This document shows, piece by piece, positions 1 to 8,567 of a DNA stretch of 64,000 bases. How positions within the stretch are numbered: the first letter of the stretch is position 1; every line of letters begins with the position of its first letter. The DNA comes from Bacteroidaceae bacterium (lineage in GTDB: Bacteria; Bacteroidota; Bacteroidia; Bacteroidales; Bacteroidaceae), in assembly GCA_017379075.1 (NCBI GenBank), contig JAFNXL010000012.1, forward strand, positions 1 to 64,000. Reading direction: 5' to 3'. A model generated the notes under the pieces. It saw only the letters and a list, made by a program, of their open reading frames with translations. It had not been told where the DNA came from and did no database searches. A program made the position numbers and the translations under genes.

Positions 1-1463
1 AACGTGGAAGCGCAAAGTGCGGTGATGAACGCCACACCAAGTGGCACCAGCATTTTTCCCTCCATTCCACTTAACCAGAACAATGGGATAAAGCTTACTA
101 TGATAATCAGAGTGGAGTAGAGAATAGGCAGACGCACCTCTTTCGATGCCTCGTAAACCACTTGCAAAGTGCGTTGCCGTTGCTCTATGGGCAACAGACG
201 GTTTACGCGAAGATGTTTCCATACGTTTTCCACGTCTACAATGGCATCATCAACCAAAGAGCCGATGGCAATGGCCATACCGCCAAGACTCATGGTATTT
301 ATGGTCAGTCCCAAAAAGTCGAGCACCAGGATGGTTGTAAGCAAGGCAATAGGGATGGTTATGATGGAAATGAAGGTAGTTCGGATATTGGCAAGGAACA
401 GAATCAGAATGATGGCCACAAAGAAACCGCCTTCGATGAGCGAGCGCTGCACGTTGCCGATAGCACTTTCAATGAAACGCGACTGGCGGAAAATATCAGT
501 ATTAACCTTGACATCGGAAGGCAGATGCAGTTGTATGTCCGCCAATGCTTCTTCCAGTTTGTCTGTGAGCTGCGTGGTGCCAGTATGCGGTTGTTTGGTA
601 ACCGTTAGCAATACGGCAGGCTTACAGCGTACAGAAGCCTTTCCGAGCAATGGCAATTGACTGCCTATCTGTACATCTGATATTTCTGCAAGTGTGATAG
701 GTGTACCGTCATCAGACAATTTAACTACGCAGCTGGCAATCTTCTCCACATTGTTGGTGGTGGTGTTGGCACGTACTATATATTCGTTTCCATGCTCGTA
801 AATGACACCACCGCTTGTGTTTCGGTTCATCTGTTCGGTGGCTTCCATCACTTCAGAAAGTGTAATTCCAAAGTGCTTCATCTTGTCGGGATGCAGTTTT
901 ATCTGGTATTCTTTTACATCGCCACCTATGACAGAAACTTGTGCCACACCGCCAGTTGAAAGAAGTCGTGGACGGATGGTCCAGTCGGCAATTGTTCTCA
1001 AGTCAAGCATGGATGTTGAATCCGATGTAAGGCCAACAATCAGCAATTCACCCAGCACAGAAGACTGCGGGCCAAGTGTGGGACTTCCTACACCATCAGG
1101 CATAGCATCGGCAATTGTGGCCAGTTTTTCAGATACAATCTGTCGGGCAAGATAAATGTCTGTGTCCCATTCAAATTCCACCCAAACAACAGAGAAGCCA
1201 GATGTGGATGAAGAACGAACTCTTCGTACATGTGTGGCACCGTTTACTGCCGTTTCAATGGGAAACGTTACCACTTTCTCCACCTCGTCAGCAGCCATAC
1301 CTTGCGCTTCCGTCATAACCACCACAGTGGGAGCATTCAAATCGGGAAACACATCCACTTCGGCATGGAAGGCTGTGTAAAGTCCGCATACAATTAGCAC
1401 TACTGTGGAAAGCAGCACCAACAAACGGTTCTTTAATGAAAATTGTATGATTCTATCAAGCAT
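1..1463 (-). CDS. Heavy-metal efflux RND pump, CzcA/CusA family (partial, 3' end beyond the left edge)
   Basis: Inner-membrane proton-driven RND pump of the heavy-metal (HME) class, which moves cations from periplasm or cytoplasm through an adaptor and outer-membrane channel. Translating the minus strand from the ATG at 1463 gives 487 in-frame residues with no stop. They begin MLDRIIQFSLKNRLLV, with TM1 at about residues 12-30, and include the HME signature GSLVDDAIVDVEN (around 240-300) and the following motif GMEGKMLVPLGVAF close to the edge. The family is about 1040 residues, so a little under half is visible. It lies 40 nt downstream of the adaptor gene on the same strand, so the two are probably one operon. 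Metal specificity cannot be read from this part, but the His-rich partner suggests a divalent metal. Confidence 0.93.
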   Translation of the reverse strand, partial: MLDRIIQFSLKNRLLVLLSTVVLIVCGLYTAFHAEVDVFPDLNAPTVVVMTEAQGMAADEVEKVVTFPIETAVNGATHVRRVRSSSTSGFSVVWVEFEWDTDIYLARQIVSEKLATIADAMPDGVGSPTLGPQSSVLGELLIVGLTSDSTSMLDLRTIADWTIRPRLLSTGGVAQVSVIGGDVKEYQIKLHPDKMKHFGITLSEVMEATEQMNRNTSGGVIYEHGNEYIVRANTTTNNVEKIASCVVKLSDDGTPITLAEISDVQIGSQLPLLGKASVRCKPAVLLTVTKQPHTGTTQLTDKLEEALADIQLHLPSDVKVNTDIFRQSRFIESAIGNVQRSLIEGGFFVAIILILFLANIRTTFISIITIPIALLTTILVLDFLGLTINTMSLGGMAIAIGSLVDDAIVDVENVWKHLRVNRLLPIEQRQRTLQVVYEASKEVRLPILYSTLIIIVSFIPLFWLSGMEGKMLVPLGVAFITALCAST

Positions 1464-1503
1464 AATTTCAACTTACATGATTAAATATAAACAAGGAGTA
1501 TAA

Positions 1504-2733
1504 TTAATGGCTGTGGCCATGTCCGCCAATTATTTTGCTCATTCCGGCCTGTCTTACACACATAACGCCTTCTGTGACGACGTTGTTTCCTGCATGCAGA
1601 CCTTCAACGATTTGAATACGTTGTCCATCCGTTGCGCCGGTCTTTACTCTTGTTTTTTTATAGTGGCTGTTGTCGAGTTTTACGTATACATAATAGGTTC
1701 CGCCTTCATCAGTCAATGCCGATACAGGTATAGAAATTGCATCAGTCACGGTTTCTGCATGCAAATATATTTTTGCAAAACTTCCAGACCATAAACCAGC
1801 AGTGCTGTTCATTTCCCATCTTAAGGTAATAAAAGCGTTTGAGGTGGATACACCGGTGGAGCAGGGGAGTTTCTTTCCCTCAAGGCTGTCCGTATGAAAA
1901 ACTTCTTCGCTGCCTTCTGTAACAAATGTGGCAGACTTAACCATAGAAAGCTTATTTTGATAACGGAGAGGTACATCTGCAACAAGCATCATCTTGTTAT
2001 TCCGAACCACTTTTGCAATGGGTTCGCCGGCATTAACATAATCACCGTTAGAAACAAGTGTTTCAAGCACATAGCCGTTAATGGGCGATTTTATTGTATT
2101 ACCTGCTTTCGCTTTGCTGTTCAATACAGATTCATATTCAATCCGTGCCTTTTCATAATTCTCAAGTGCCGCGTTGTAATCGCTCTGCGTAACGATTTTT
2201 TCTTTCAACAGACGTTCCTTGCGTTCGAGTTCTTGTTGAGCTATTTTGTAAGTAACTTCTATTTTCTTTGTGGGGTCGCCACCAATGATGTTGTCTGAAG
2301 AAACCGTACATATAATGCCACCTTTTTTAACGGGTGTTCCGTTTGTGTAGGTTTGCAGAAAGTTTACCGTTCCGGAAATGGTGGCGCTGATCGTCATTTC
2401 ATCTGTCTGGGCGAACTGAAGTTTTCCACTTACGGGAATAGTCTGCGCAAACTGACTTTTCGTAACTTTTTCCACTTTTACTCCGGCTGTCTGAGCTTCG
2501 GATTCACTTAATTCAATGGCATTAATGTTGTTGTGTGTTGCAGATTCATTTGAGTGGTTATGCCCATGATGCTCATCTTTATGTGCGTGATTATGATTGT
2601 GGTCGTGTCCTTCACAAGATTCGGTTTCATTGTCATGCTGATGGTCATGCTCATGATTGTGGGAATGGGAAGAATGTCCGCCACATGCGGCCAAATACAA
2701 GATGGTGAATGTTCCTAATAAAACTCTTTTCAT
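1504..2733 (-). CDS. Efflux RND periplasmic adaptor (CzcB/CusB-like) with His-rich N-terminus, lipoprotein
   Basis: Membrane-fusion protein linking the RND pump to an outer-membrane channel. It is 409 residues long. The signal ends in a lipobox (LAAC, Cys17), so it is probably membrane-anchored through lipid. Directly after the Cys lies a very His-rich segment (about residues 18-70, 17 His) made of HNH/HDH repeats, and the protein also ends HGHSH; both are plausible metal-buffering tails. The rest has the adaptor order: barrel-sandwich half, helical hairpin (about 165-205, with heptad-like ERKERLLKEKI), second lipoyl half (KSPINGYVLE), then beta-barrel and membrane-proximal domains. Its start is set by the lipoprotein signal. 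No outer-membrane component is visible; it may lie left of the window. Confidence 0.92.
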   Translation of the reverse strand: MKRVLLGTFTILYLAACGGHSSHSHNHEHDHQHDNETESCEGHDHNHNHAHKDEHHGHNHSNESATHNNINAIELSESEAQTAGVKVEKVTKSQFAQTIPVSGKLQFAQTDEMTISATISGTVNFLQTYTNGTPVKKGGIICTVSSDNIIGGDPTKKIEVTYKIAQQELERKERLLKEKIVTQSDYNAALENYEKARIEYESVLNSKAKAGNTIKSPINGYVLETLVSNGDYVNAGEPIAKVVRNNKMMLVADVPLRYQNKLSMVKSATFVTEGSEEVFHTDSLEGKKLPCSTGVSTSNAFITLRWEMNSTAGLWSGSFAKIYLHAETVTDAISIPVSALTDEGGTYYVYVKLDNSHYKKTRVKTGATDGQRIQIVEGLHAGNNVVTEGVMCVRQAGMSKIIGGHGHSH

Positions 2734-2757
2734 ACTTTATCTTTAAAATTATTGGCA

Positions 2758-2793
2758 CAAAGGTAGTGCAAAATTTCTGCAATCTTGTTGCAA
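2758..2793 (-). promoter_or_regulatory. Probable promoter and operator of the metal-efflux operon
   Basis: On the minus strand a Bacteroidetes -7 box TACCTTTG lies at 2765-2758, 25 nt before the adaptor start. Just upstream is a short perfect inverted repeat, TGCAA (2778-2782), 5 nt, TTGCA (2788-2792), placed where a metal-responsive repressor could compete with sigma factor. No convincing -33 TTTG is present at the usual spacing (the nearest CAAA is 25 nt away), so this may be an activator- or repressor-dependent promoter. Confidence 0.4.
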
Positions 2794-2838
2794 ACAACTT
2801 GATACTAACGAGTATGTCTGCATAATTTTCAGGAAAAA

Positions 2839-2870
2839 TTTGTTTGGTTTATCAAGAATATCTAACTTTG
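2839..2870 (+). promoter_or_regulatory. Promoter of the TIR-like/AAA/DUF4435 operon
   Basis: TTTG at 2839-2842, a 20-nt spacer and TAACTTTG at 2863-2870 match the Bacteroidetes sigma-ABfr promoter. Expected transcription start is about 2877, leaving a 5' leader of roughly 20 nt before the ATG at 2900. The operon therefore carries its own promoter, separate from the divergent metal-efflux promoter. Confidence 0.7.
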
Positions 2871-2899
2871 TAGACATAATATAAACAAATTACCAGCGT

Positions 2900-3427
2900 A
2901 TGAACACAAATAAAACCTATATTGCATTCGATTCTGTAGGCGTTCTTGATCATGTGAACAGCAATCTTCACACTTTTCATCAGCTTGCAGACTGGCAGAA
3001 AAGATATCCAAGCCGTTTTCAATTCATCAACATTGATGAAATTGACTTTTCTTCGGAACATGATGATTTGGTCGATACTACGGTGAAAACAAATTTTTTG
3101 CGTACAATGGCCGAAGCGGACAATCTTTTGCTAGTCATTTCAAAATACACAAATGTAGACAGTCCTATGCTGAATTGGCAAATAAGCCGATGTGTAAACC
3201 GTTATAAAATGCCCGTTATCATCGCTTATGCAGACGTACAAGCACTTGACCAGGATGCTGTGAAAAAATATTGGGAAAGACTTCCACAAAAGATAAAGAA
3301 ATACATCGGAAGAGACAGTGCCAGAATGTGCCACATTCCGCTTACAATGGATAAAGTCGAGCGCGCCTTGAGCACCTTCTCCAACAAGACAAACATGTAT
3401 CCTTGGGACTCTACCACTATATTCTAA
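2900..3427 (+). CDS. TIR-like protein (DUF1863 / ThsB-type)
   Basis: A 175-residue protein with the layout of the TIR-like MTH538/DUF1863 fold found in Thoeris ThsB. It starts with strand KTYIAFD (5-11), then LADWQKRY (29-36) and a strand with an acidic end FQFINIDEIDFS (40-51), a helix TNFLRTMAEADNLLLVIS (64-81), and the segment SPMLNWQISRCVNRYKMPVII (88-108, shown as landmarks). In NAD-consuming TIR-like proteins the residue after the Trp of that helix is usually the catalytic Glu (WE.); here it is Gln94. It may therefore bind rather than hydrolyse a nucleotide. It is the first gene of a tight operon (18 nt to the ATPase). No ThsA partner is present. The assignment rests on motif pattern only; another Rossmann-like sensor is possible. 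Confidence 0.6.
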   Translation: MNTNKTYIAFDSVGVLDHVNSNLHTFHQLADWQKRYPSRFQFINIDEIDFSSEHDDLVDTTVKTNFLRTMAEADNLLLVISKYTNVDSPMLNWQISRCVNRYKMPVIIAYADVQALDQDAVKKYWERLPQKIKKYIGRDSARMCHIPLTMDKVERALSTFSNKTNMYPWDSTTIF

Positions 3428-3445
3428 CCAAACAGCGTTTAAAAT

Positions 3446-4255
3446 ATGCAATTAGGCGAATACATCAAAAGAATAGAAATCGACTCGCTATGGAATGGCA
3501 AGCGACACATTGAATGGGAACTGTCGCCTGATGTGAACATTCTCAGTGGCGTAAACGGTGTGGGCAAGTCCACAATTCTGAATAGAGTTGTAAAGTACTT
3601 GCTTGGTTTCAATAAAAAGAACAAGGAAGAGGGTATCAAACTATCTTTCTATCCAGAAAATGCCACATCCATAAAGTTTGATGTAATCCGTTCGTTTGAC
3701 CGCCCGATGCTTTCTTCTGACTTGCTCAACATTGTCACGGATACAATCTTGCAAAGCGAGTTGGACTTCTATCTGTATCAGCTCCAAAGAAAATACCTCG
3801 ATTATCAGGTAAACCTGAGCAATAGGATGGTGGAGCTTTATACCAACAACGTTCCAAACGCTCATGAGAAAGCACAGCTCATTGCGCAAGAGAAGACCAA
3901 TTTCCAAGACATTGTAGATGAATTGTTCAAAGAAACAGGCAAAACAATTGTACGAGATAAAAACGAGATTTATTTCACATCACTTGACGAAATAATACCA
4001 CCGTACAAATTGTCAAGCGGTGAAAAGCAGATGCTAATAATCCTATTGACGGTTCTCATACAAAACAAACAACCCTATGTATTGTTCATGGACGAGCCCG
4101 AGGTTAGTCTGCACATCCAATGGCAACAGCGTCTCATATCATTGATTAGGAATCTGAACCCGAACTGCCAGATAATTCTTACTACCCACAGCCCCGCGGT
4201 AATCATGGACGGTTGGGGTGATTGTGTCACCGATGTTGACGACATTGTAACCTAA
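3446..4255 (+). CDS. ABC-type AAA ATPase (AAA_21/AAA_15-like, AriA-like)
   Basis: A compact 269-residue SMC/RecF-like ATPase. Walker A GVNGVGKST is at 35-43, the ABC signature LSSGEKQM at 189-196, Walker B VLFMDEPE at 212-219 followed by the D-loop-like SLH, and the switch histidine in THSP at 247-250. The arms between Walker A and signature (about 90-160) are helical and short, so this is not a full SMC or OLD nuclease; the TOPRIM function is probably supplied in trans by the next gene. An ABC ATPase paired with DUF4435 is the arrangement of PARIS (AriA-AriB), where the ATPase senses phage anti-restriction proteins. This ATPase is smaller than the AriA proteins I know. The gap to the next gene is 12 nt. 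Confidence 0.88.
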   Translation: MQLGEYIKRIEIDSLWNGKRHIEWELSPDVNILSGVNGVGKSTILNRVVKYLLGFNKKNKEEGIKLSFYPENATSIKFDVIRSFDRPMLSSDLLNIVTDTILQSELDFYLYQLQRKYLDYQVNLSNRMVELYTNNVPNAHEKAQLIAQEKTNFQDIVDELFKETGKTIVRDKNEIYFTSLDEIIPPYKLSSGEKQMLIILLTVLIQNKQPYVLFMDEPEVSLHIQWQQRLISLIRNLNPNCQIILTTHSPAVIMDGWGDCVTDVDDIVT

Positions 4256-4267
4256 ACAAGCGCTTCC

Positions 4268-5275
4268 ATGAAAAAACGACTACAGGACCATCTCTCATCG
4301 GGCTACATAGAATCAGCCAACAAACTACGCTCAAAAAGATTGAAGAAGCGTATTGTGGCCTATGTGGAAAGCTATGACGATGTTTTCTTTTGGCGAAGCA
4401 TTCTCAAAAAGTTCGAAAATGATGAGTACTATTTTGAGGTGATGCTCCCAAGCCGCACTTCGCTCTCACGAGGAAAAAAGTCGGCCTTGATGAATATGCT
4501 TGGTCCGGGTCTTGGGGAATATATGATAGCCTGCGTGGACGCAGATTACGACTGGCTTTTGCAAGGTTCTACAGAAATGAGCAGAATTGTCTGTACAAAT
4601 CCATATGTCATCCACACCTATGCTTATGCCATTGAGAACTATCAATGCTATGCGCCCAATCTGCACACTATTTGTGTGATGAGCACGCTTAACGACAGGG
4701 TAATGATTGACTTAAACGCTTTCATGTCTGAATACAGTTCCATCATCTGGCCCCTGTTTGTTTGGAATATTTGGTGCTACCGCTACAACAACTACAGCGA
4801 ATTTACCATGTCAGACTTTTGCGAAGTGGTAACCTTCCGCGATGTGAACCCTTATCATCCCGAAAACACACTACAGGCTGTAAAGAACAGGGTTAATAAG
4901 AAAATTGCATGGCTGCAACGGAGATTTCCCGAAGGCAAAAAGACTTACGCACCTTTGAGGGCAGAACTCCTGAATATGGGGCTTACACCGGAAACCACTT
5001 ATCTTTTTATGCAAGGCCATTCCGTTTTTGAAAATGTGGTCATGCCTTTGCTGACCCCCGTCTGTACCTTGCTCCGGAAAGAACGTGAAAGGGAGATAGT
5101 CAAACTTGCGGAACATGAAATCCAACGACAGAATGAGTTGGCATGTTATCAGCACAGCCAGGCACCCGTAGATGATATGCTAAGAAAAAACACCGGTTTC
5201 AGAACCAGCAAGCCTTACGAATGGCTAAGCGAAGATATAAAACGGCTGATGGAAGAAGTGGGACGGCCAAAATAA
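4268..5275 (+). CDS. DUF4435 / TOPRIM-like protein (AriB-like)
   Basis: A 335-residue protein with the DUF4435 pattern. The N-terminal VAYVESYDDVFFW (30-42) carries the TOPRIM-type Glu34 and Asp37/38. It is followed by a basic stretch SRGKKSAL (67-74), ACVDADYDWL (88-97) with Asp91, Asp93 and Asp95 as likely metal ligands, and YAIENYQCY (120-128). The C-terminal half is alpha-helical with no motif I recognise. In PARIS the DUF4435 partner is the toxic TOPRIM nuclease released by its ATPase; a similar effector role here is inference. It is the last gene of the operon. Its final 61 nt overlap tail-to-tail with trkA on the other strand. Confidence 0.8.
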   Translation: MKKRLQDHLSSGYIESANKLRSKRLKKRIVAYVESYDDVFFWRSILKKFENDEYYFEVMLPSRTSLSRGKKSALMNMLGPGLGEYMIACVDADYDWLLQGSTEMSRIVCTNPYVIHTYAYAIENYQCYAPNLHTICVMSTLNDRVMIDLNAFMSEYSSIIWPLFVWNIWCYRYNNYSEFTMSDFCEVVTFRDVNPYHPENTLQAVKNRVNKKIAWLQRRFPEGKKTYAPLRAELLNMGLTPETTYLFMQGHSVFENVVMPLLTPVCTLLRKEREREIVKLAEHEIQRQNELACYQHSQAPVDDMLRKNTGFRTSKPYEWLSEDIKRLMEEVGRPK

Positions 5276-6612
5276 CGGTCGAGTTTCTTTATAATTGTGC
5301 TTAAACTGAACACCACAACGCAGTCTCCGGGCTGAATCTGTGTGTTACCGTCAATTGCATAACCCACACCATCACGCACCAAACCACCAAGATTGACACC
5401 GGTGGGGAGATTCAACTGATGCACCGGCACTTGGGTAACCATACTTCCTTCCGCAGCAATAAATTCTGCCACATCAGCCTTTGCAATGGTCAGACATTTC
5501 ACGTTGGCCACGTCTGTGTCGAGCATCATCTTATAAATATGGCTAGCCGCAATCATCTTCTTGTTGATGATTGTGCCAATATCCAAGCGTTCAGCCATGG
5601 AGACATAGTCAAGATTCTCAACCAATGCCACGGTCTTTCTCACACCAAGACGTTTGGCTGCAAGGCAGGCAAGGATGTTGGTTTCTGTCTCTTGTGTCAG
5701 CGCCACAAAGGCCTGCACGTCCTTGATGCCTTCGTCAATGAGCAAGCTGGTGTCACGGCCATCTCCGTTTACAACAAGAATATCATCGTTTTCAAGCAGC
5801 TCGTTCAGTCTGTCACAGCGTTCGCGGCTCAGTTCTATGATTTTCATGTTCATGTAGTCGGGTTTGTCATTTGCCACATGAACTGATATACGTCCACCAC
5901 CCATCACCATGAGTTTTTTTACATCGGCATACTCTTCCTTTCCAACCAGTTTGCGGATGAGTTGGATGTTCTTTTTGGTCGTCATGAAATATGCGATGTC
6001 TCCAAGCTGCAATTCATCATTACCGCGAGGAATAATGGTGTGGTCGTCGCGCTTGATGACTACAATTCTATATGGTGAGTCGGGCGGACAAAGCTTGTAC
6101 AGGGGTTGGTTAAGGATTGTGGCCGTTTCCCTCAGTTTGATACCCAGCATGATGAGCGCACCATCGTGCACTTCCCAATATTGGCGCACCCAAGAGCGTT
6201 TTACGCCCTCGATGATTTCCTTGGAAGCCAGCATCTCTGGGTAAATAAGGGAGTCGATACCCATTTGCTTGAAGAACTCCTGCGATTGCGGAAGCATGTA
6301 TTCAGAATTGTCCACTCGCGCCACGGTCTTCTTCGCTCCCAATGTATGTGCAAGCATGCAGCAGGTGATGTTGCGTGTCTCATCAGGCGTAACGGCAATG
6401 AAAAGGTCGGCACGTTGCACACCCGCCTCTTTCTGTGCGCGAATGCTTGTGGGTGAAATATTCATTGTCAGAAGGTCAAAGTCGCCGGCATTAGACAACT
6501 TGGCTGTCTTTTCCGGACTTTCATCAATGAGCACAATGTCCTGGTTCTCTCTTGACAACAGTTCCGCCAAATGCGTACCCACGGCTCCTGCTCCTGCAAT
6601 GATAATTTTCAT
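5215..6612 (-). CDS. trkA: Trk potassium uptake regulatory protein TrkA
   Basis: Cytoplasmic NAD(H)-binding gating subunit of the Trk/Ktr potassium channel. It is 465 residues with two RCK units. The first begins with the Rossmann motif IIAGAGAVGTHLAELLS (3-19) and an acidic strand end VLIDES; the second has VMGGGRISVHVA and NGDGRDTSLL. The usual TrkA core ends near KKLDRYFG. The last 19 residues here (YFGRPTSSISRFISSLSHS) are read antisense through the 3' end of the DUF4435 gene, so the normal stop has probably been displaced. In Bacteroidales trkA is usually followed by trkH; here the convergent TIR-like operon occupies that place. It lies 34 nt downstream of dxs and is probably cotranscribed with it. 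Confidence 0.93.
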   Translation of the reverse strand: MKIIIAGAGAVGTHLAELLSRENQDIVLIDESPEKTAKLSNAGDFDLLTMNISPTSIRAQKEAGVQRADLFIAVTPDETRNITCCMLAHTLGAKKTVARVDNSEYMLPQSQEFFKQMGIDSLIYPEMLASKEIIEGVKRSWVRQYWEVHDGALIMLGIKLRETATILNQPLYKLCPPDSPYRIVVIKRDDHTIIPRGNDELQLGDIAYFMTTKKNIQLIRKLVGKEEYADVKKLMVMGGGRISVHVANDKPDYMNMKIIELSRERCDRLNELLENDDILVVNGDGRDTSLLIDEGIKDVQAFVALTQETETNILACLAAKRLGVRKTVALVENLDYVSMAERLDIGTIINKKMIAASHIYKMMLDTDVANVKCLTIAKADVAEFIAAEGSMVTQVPVHQLNLPTGVNLGGLVRDGVGYAIDGNTQIQPGDCVVVFSLSTIIKKLDRYFGRPTSSISRFISSLSHS

Positions 6613-6646
6613 GACTTACTAATGGACAATCTGATTTAACGACTAT

Positions 6647-8545
6647 TTATTTGCCTGAGAATGCTTCAATCTTTGTGGCAATGGAGTTGACGTCAAGACC
6701 CACAATTTGATACAGTTCTGCGGGTTTGCCGTGCTCAATGAACTCATCGGGCAGTCCCATTCCGTGTACGCGCATAGAGTAACCATTTTCTGACATAAAC
6801 TCCATGACAGCCGATGCCAGTCCACCCTTGAGCGCACCATCCTCCACGGTAATCACGTTTGAATAGTGCTCGCCCACATATCGAAGGATGTCTTCGTCTA
6901 TAGGCTTCAGGAAACGCATGTCATAATGCTGTACGCCGATGCCTTTTTCCTTTGCAATGGAAACGGCTTGCTCCACCTCGTTTCCAAGCGGTCCAATGCT
7001 CAATACGGCAATGTCATCACCTGTTTGGAGCAGACGGCCTTTACCCACGGGTAATGCCTGCATGGGACAACGCCAGTCCTTCAACACGCCCTTGCCTCTG
7101 GGGTATCTGATGACAAAGGGACCCATGTTGGGCTGTTGTGCCGTATACATCAGGTTGCGAAGCTCGTGCTCGTCCATGGGAGATGAAATAATCATATTCG
7201 GTACTGCCCTCAGACTGGTCATGTCAAAGGCACCATGATGCGTGGCTCCGTCTTCTCCTACAAGTCCCGCACGGTCAAAACACAATACCACATTCAGCTT
7301 TCCGATGGCCACATCATGAATGATATTGTCGAACGAACGCTGTGCAAAGGCTGAATAGATGTTGCAGAAGGGGATTAGTCCGTCCTTGGCCATACCAGCA
7401 GAGAAGGTTACGGCATGACCTTCGGCAATGCCCACATCAAAGGTGCGTTCCGGATACTTCTTCATCATGATGTTCATGCTGCATCCGGTGGGCATTGCGG
7501 GTGTCACACCCACGATGTTGGGATTTGCTTCGGCAAGTTCAAGCAGGGTTTCGCCAAACACATCCTGATAGCGCAAAGGCTCATCTTCGTTTGTGCTTTC
7601 AAGGCGTTCTCCCGTCTCGGGATTGAACTTGCCCGGCGCATGCCAGATGGTGGCATTCTTTTCCGCTGCGGGGAAACCTTTTCCTTTGATGGTGTGTATG
7701 TGGAGCATCTTCGGCCCGGTCATTCCCTTGATACTTTGCAAAGTATGCACCAGAGAGATTACGTCGTGTCCGTCCAGAGGCCCGAAGTAACGGATGTCCA
7801 TTCCCTCGAACACATTCTTCTGATTGGTCAGAAGGGACTTCAACGAGTTGTTGAAACGCAGAATTTTCCTTTTGCGTTCCTCGTTGAGCCATCCAAGCTT
7901 CAGCAGTTTTTGGGACATGCTGTATCGCAACGAGTTGTACCAACTGCTCGTATGGAGTTGATGCAGATAATCGGTCATGCCTCCCACACTGCGGTCAATG
8001 CTCATATTGTTGTCGTTCAGAATGATGAGCAGATTGTTGGGCATGGTGCTGGCGTTGTTCAGTCCTTCGTAAGCCAAACCGCCACTCATACTGCCATCGC
8101 CAATGACGGCAACCACCTTGCGGTCTTCATTATGCAGATTGGCAGCCACAGCCATTCCCAAAGCCGCTGAAATGCTTGTGGAGGCGTGTCCGCTGGTGAA
8201 CGTGTCATATTCGCTTTCTTCGGGAGAGGGGAAGGGCATAAGTCCATGCAGGCGGCGATAGGTGGAGAAACGGTCTTTTCTTCCTGTCAGAATCTTGTGT
8301 CCTCCTGCCTGATGACCCACGTCCCAAACGATGCGGTCATAGGGTGTGTCATACACATAATGCAACGCCACGGTCAGTTCCACTACGCCAAGACTGCTGG
8401 CAAAATGTCCGGGGTTGCAAGAAAGTTGTTGGATGATATATTGTCTGATTTGATTGCAGACTTCTGGCAAAGCGTCCAGGGGGAGTTTGCGCAGGTCTGC
8501 CGGGCTATTGATGTCTTTTATTAAATCTACAACGTCTTTTTTCAC
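6647..8545 (-). CDS. dxs: 1-deoxy-D-xylulose-5-phosphate synthase
   Basis: Thiamine-diphosphate enzyme that condenses pyruvate with glyceraldehyde 3-phosphate, the first step of the MEP isoprenoid pathway. It is 632 residues, the normal family length. Seen are the N-terminal [10 protein letters not shown] (44-53) and VGHQ (76-79), the [13 protein letters not shown] loop (118-130), the metal/ThDP motif GDGSMSGG (149-156) with downstream LNDNNMSID, and in the second domain [17 protein letters not shown] carrying the catalytic Glu. The start ATG at 8545 lies 24 nt from a TAATTTTG box. Cotranscription with trkA is the common Bacteroidales arrangement. Confidence 0.97.
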   Translation of the reverse strand: MKKDVVDLIKDINSPADLRKLPLDALPEVCNQIRQYIIQQLSCNPGHFASSLGVVELTVALHYVYDTPYDRIVWDVGHQAGGHKILTGRKDRFSTYRRLHGLMPFPSPEESEYDTFTSGHASTSISAALGMAVAANLHNEDRKVVAVIGDGSMSGGLAYEGLNNASTMPNNLLIILNDNNMSIDRSVGGMTDYLHQLHTSSWYNSLRYSMSQKLLKLGWLNEERKRKILRFNNSLKSLLTNQKNVFEGMDIRYFGPLDGHDVISLVHTLQSIKGMTGPKMLHIHTIKGKGFPAAEKNATIWHAPGKFNPETGERLESTNEDEPLRYQDVFGETLLELAEANPNIVGVTPAMPTGCSMNIMMKKYPERTFDVGIAEGHAVTFSAGMAKDGLIPFCNIYSAFAQRSFDNIIHDVAIGKLNVVLCFDRAGLVGEDGATHHGAFDMTSLRAVPNMIISSPMDEHELRNLMYTAQQPNMGPFVIRYPRGKGVLKDWRCPMQALPVGKGRLLQTGDDIAVLSIGPLGNEVEQAVSIAKEKGIGVQHYDMRFLKPIDEDILRYVGEHYSNVITVEDGALKGGLASAVMEFMSENGYSMRVHGMGLPDEFIEHGKPAELYQIVGLDVNSIATKIEAFSGK

Positions 8546-8567
8546 GATTCGATAAATTTTTATATTT

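Noticed and set aside
2900..5275. Canonical Thoeris system
   Set aside because: Only a ThsB-like protein is present; no ThsA (SIR2/SLOG) gene. The neighbours are an ABC ATPase and DUF4435.
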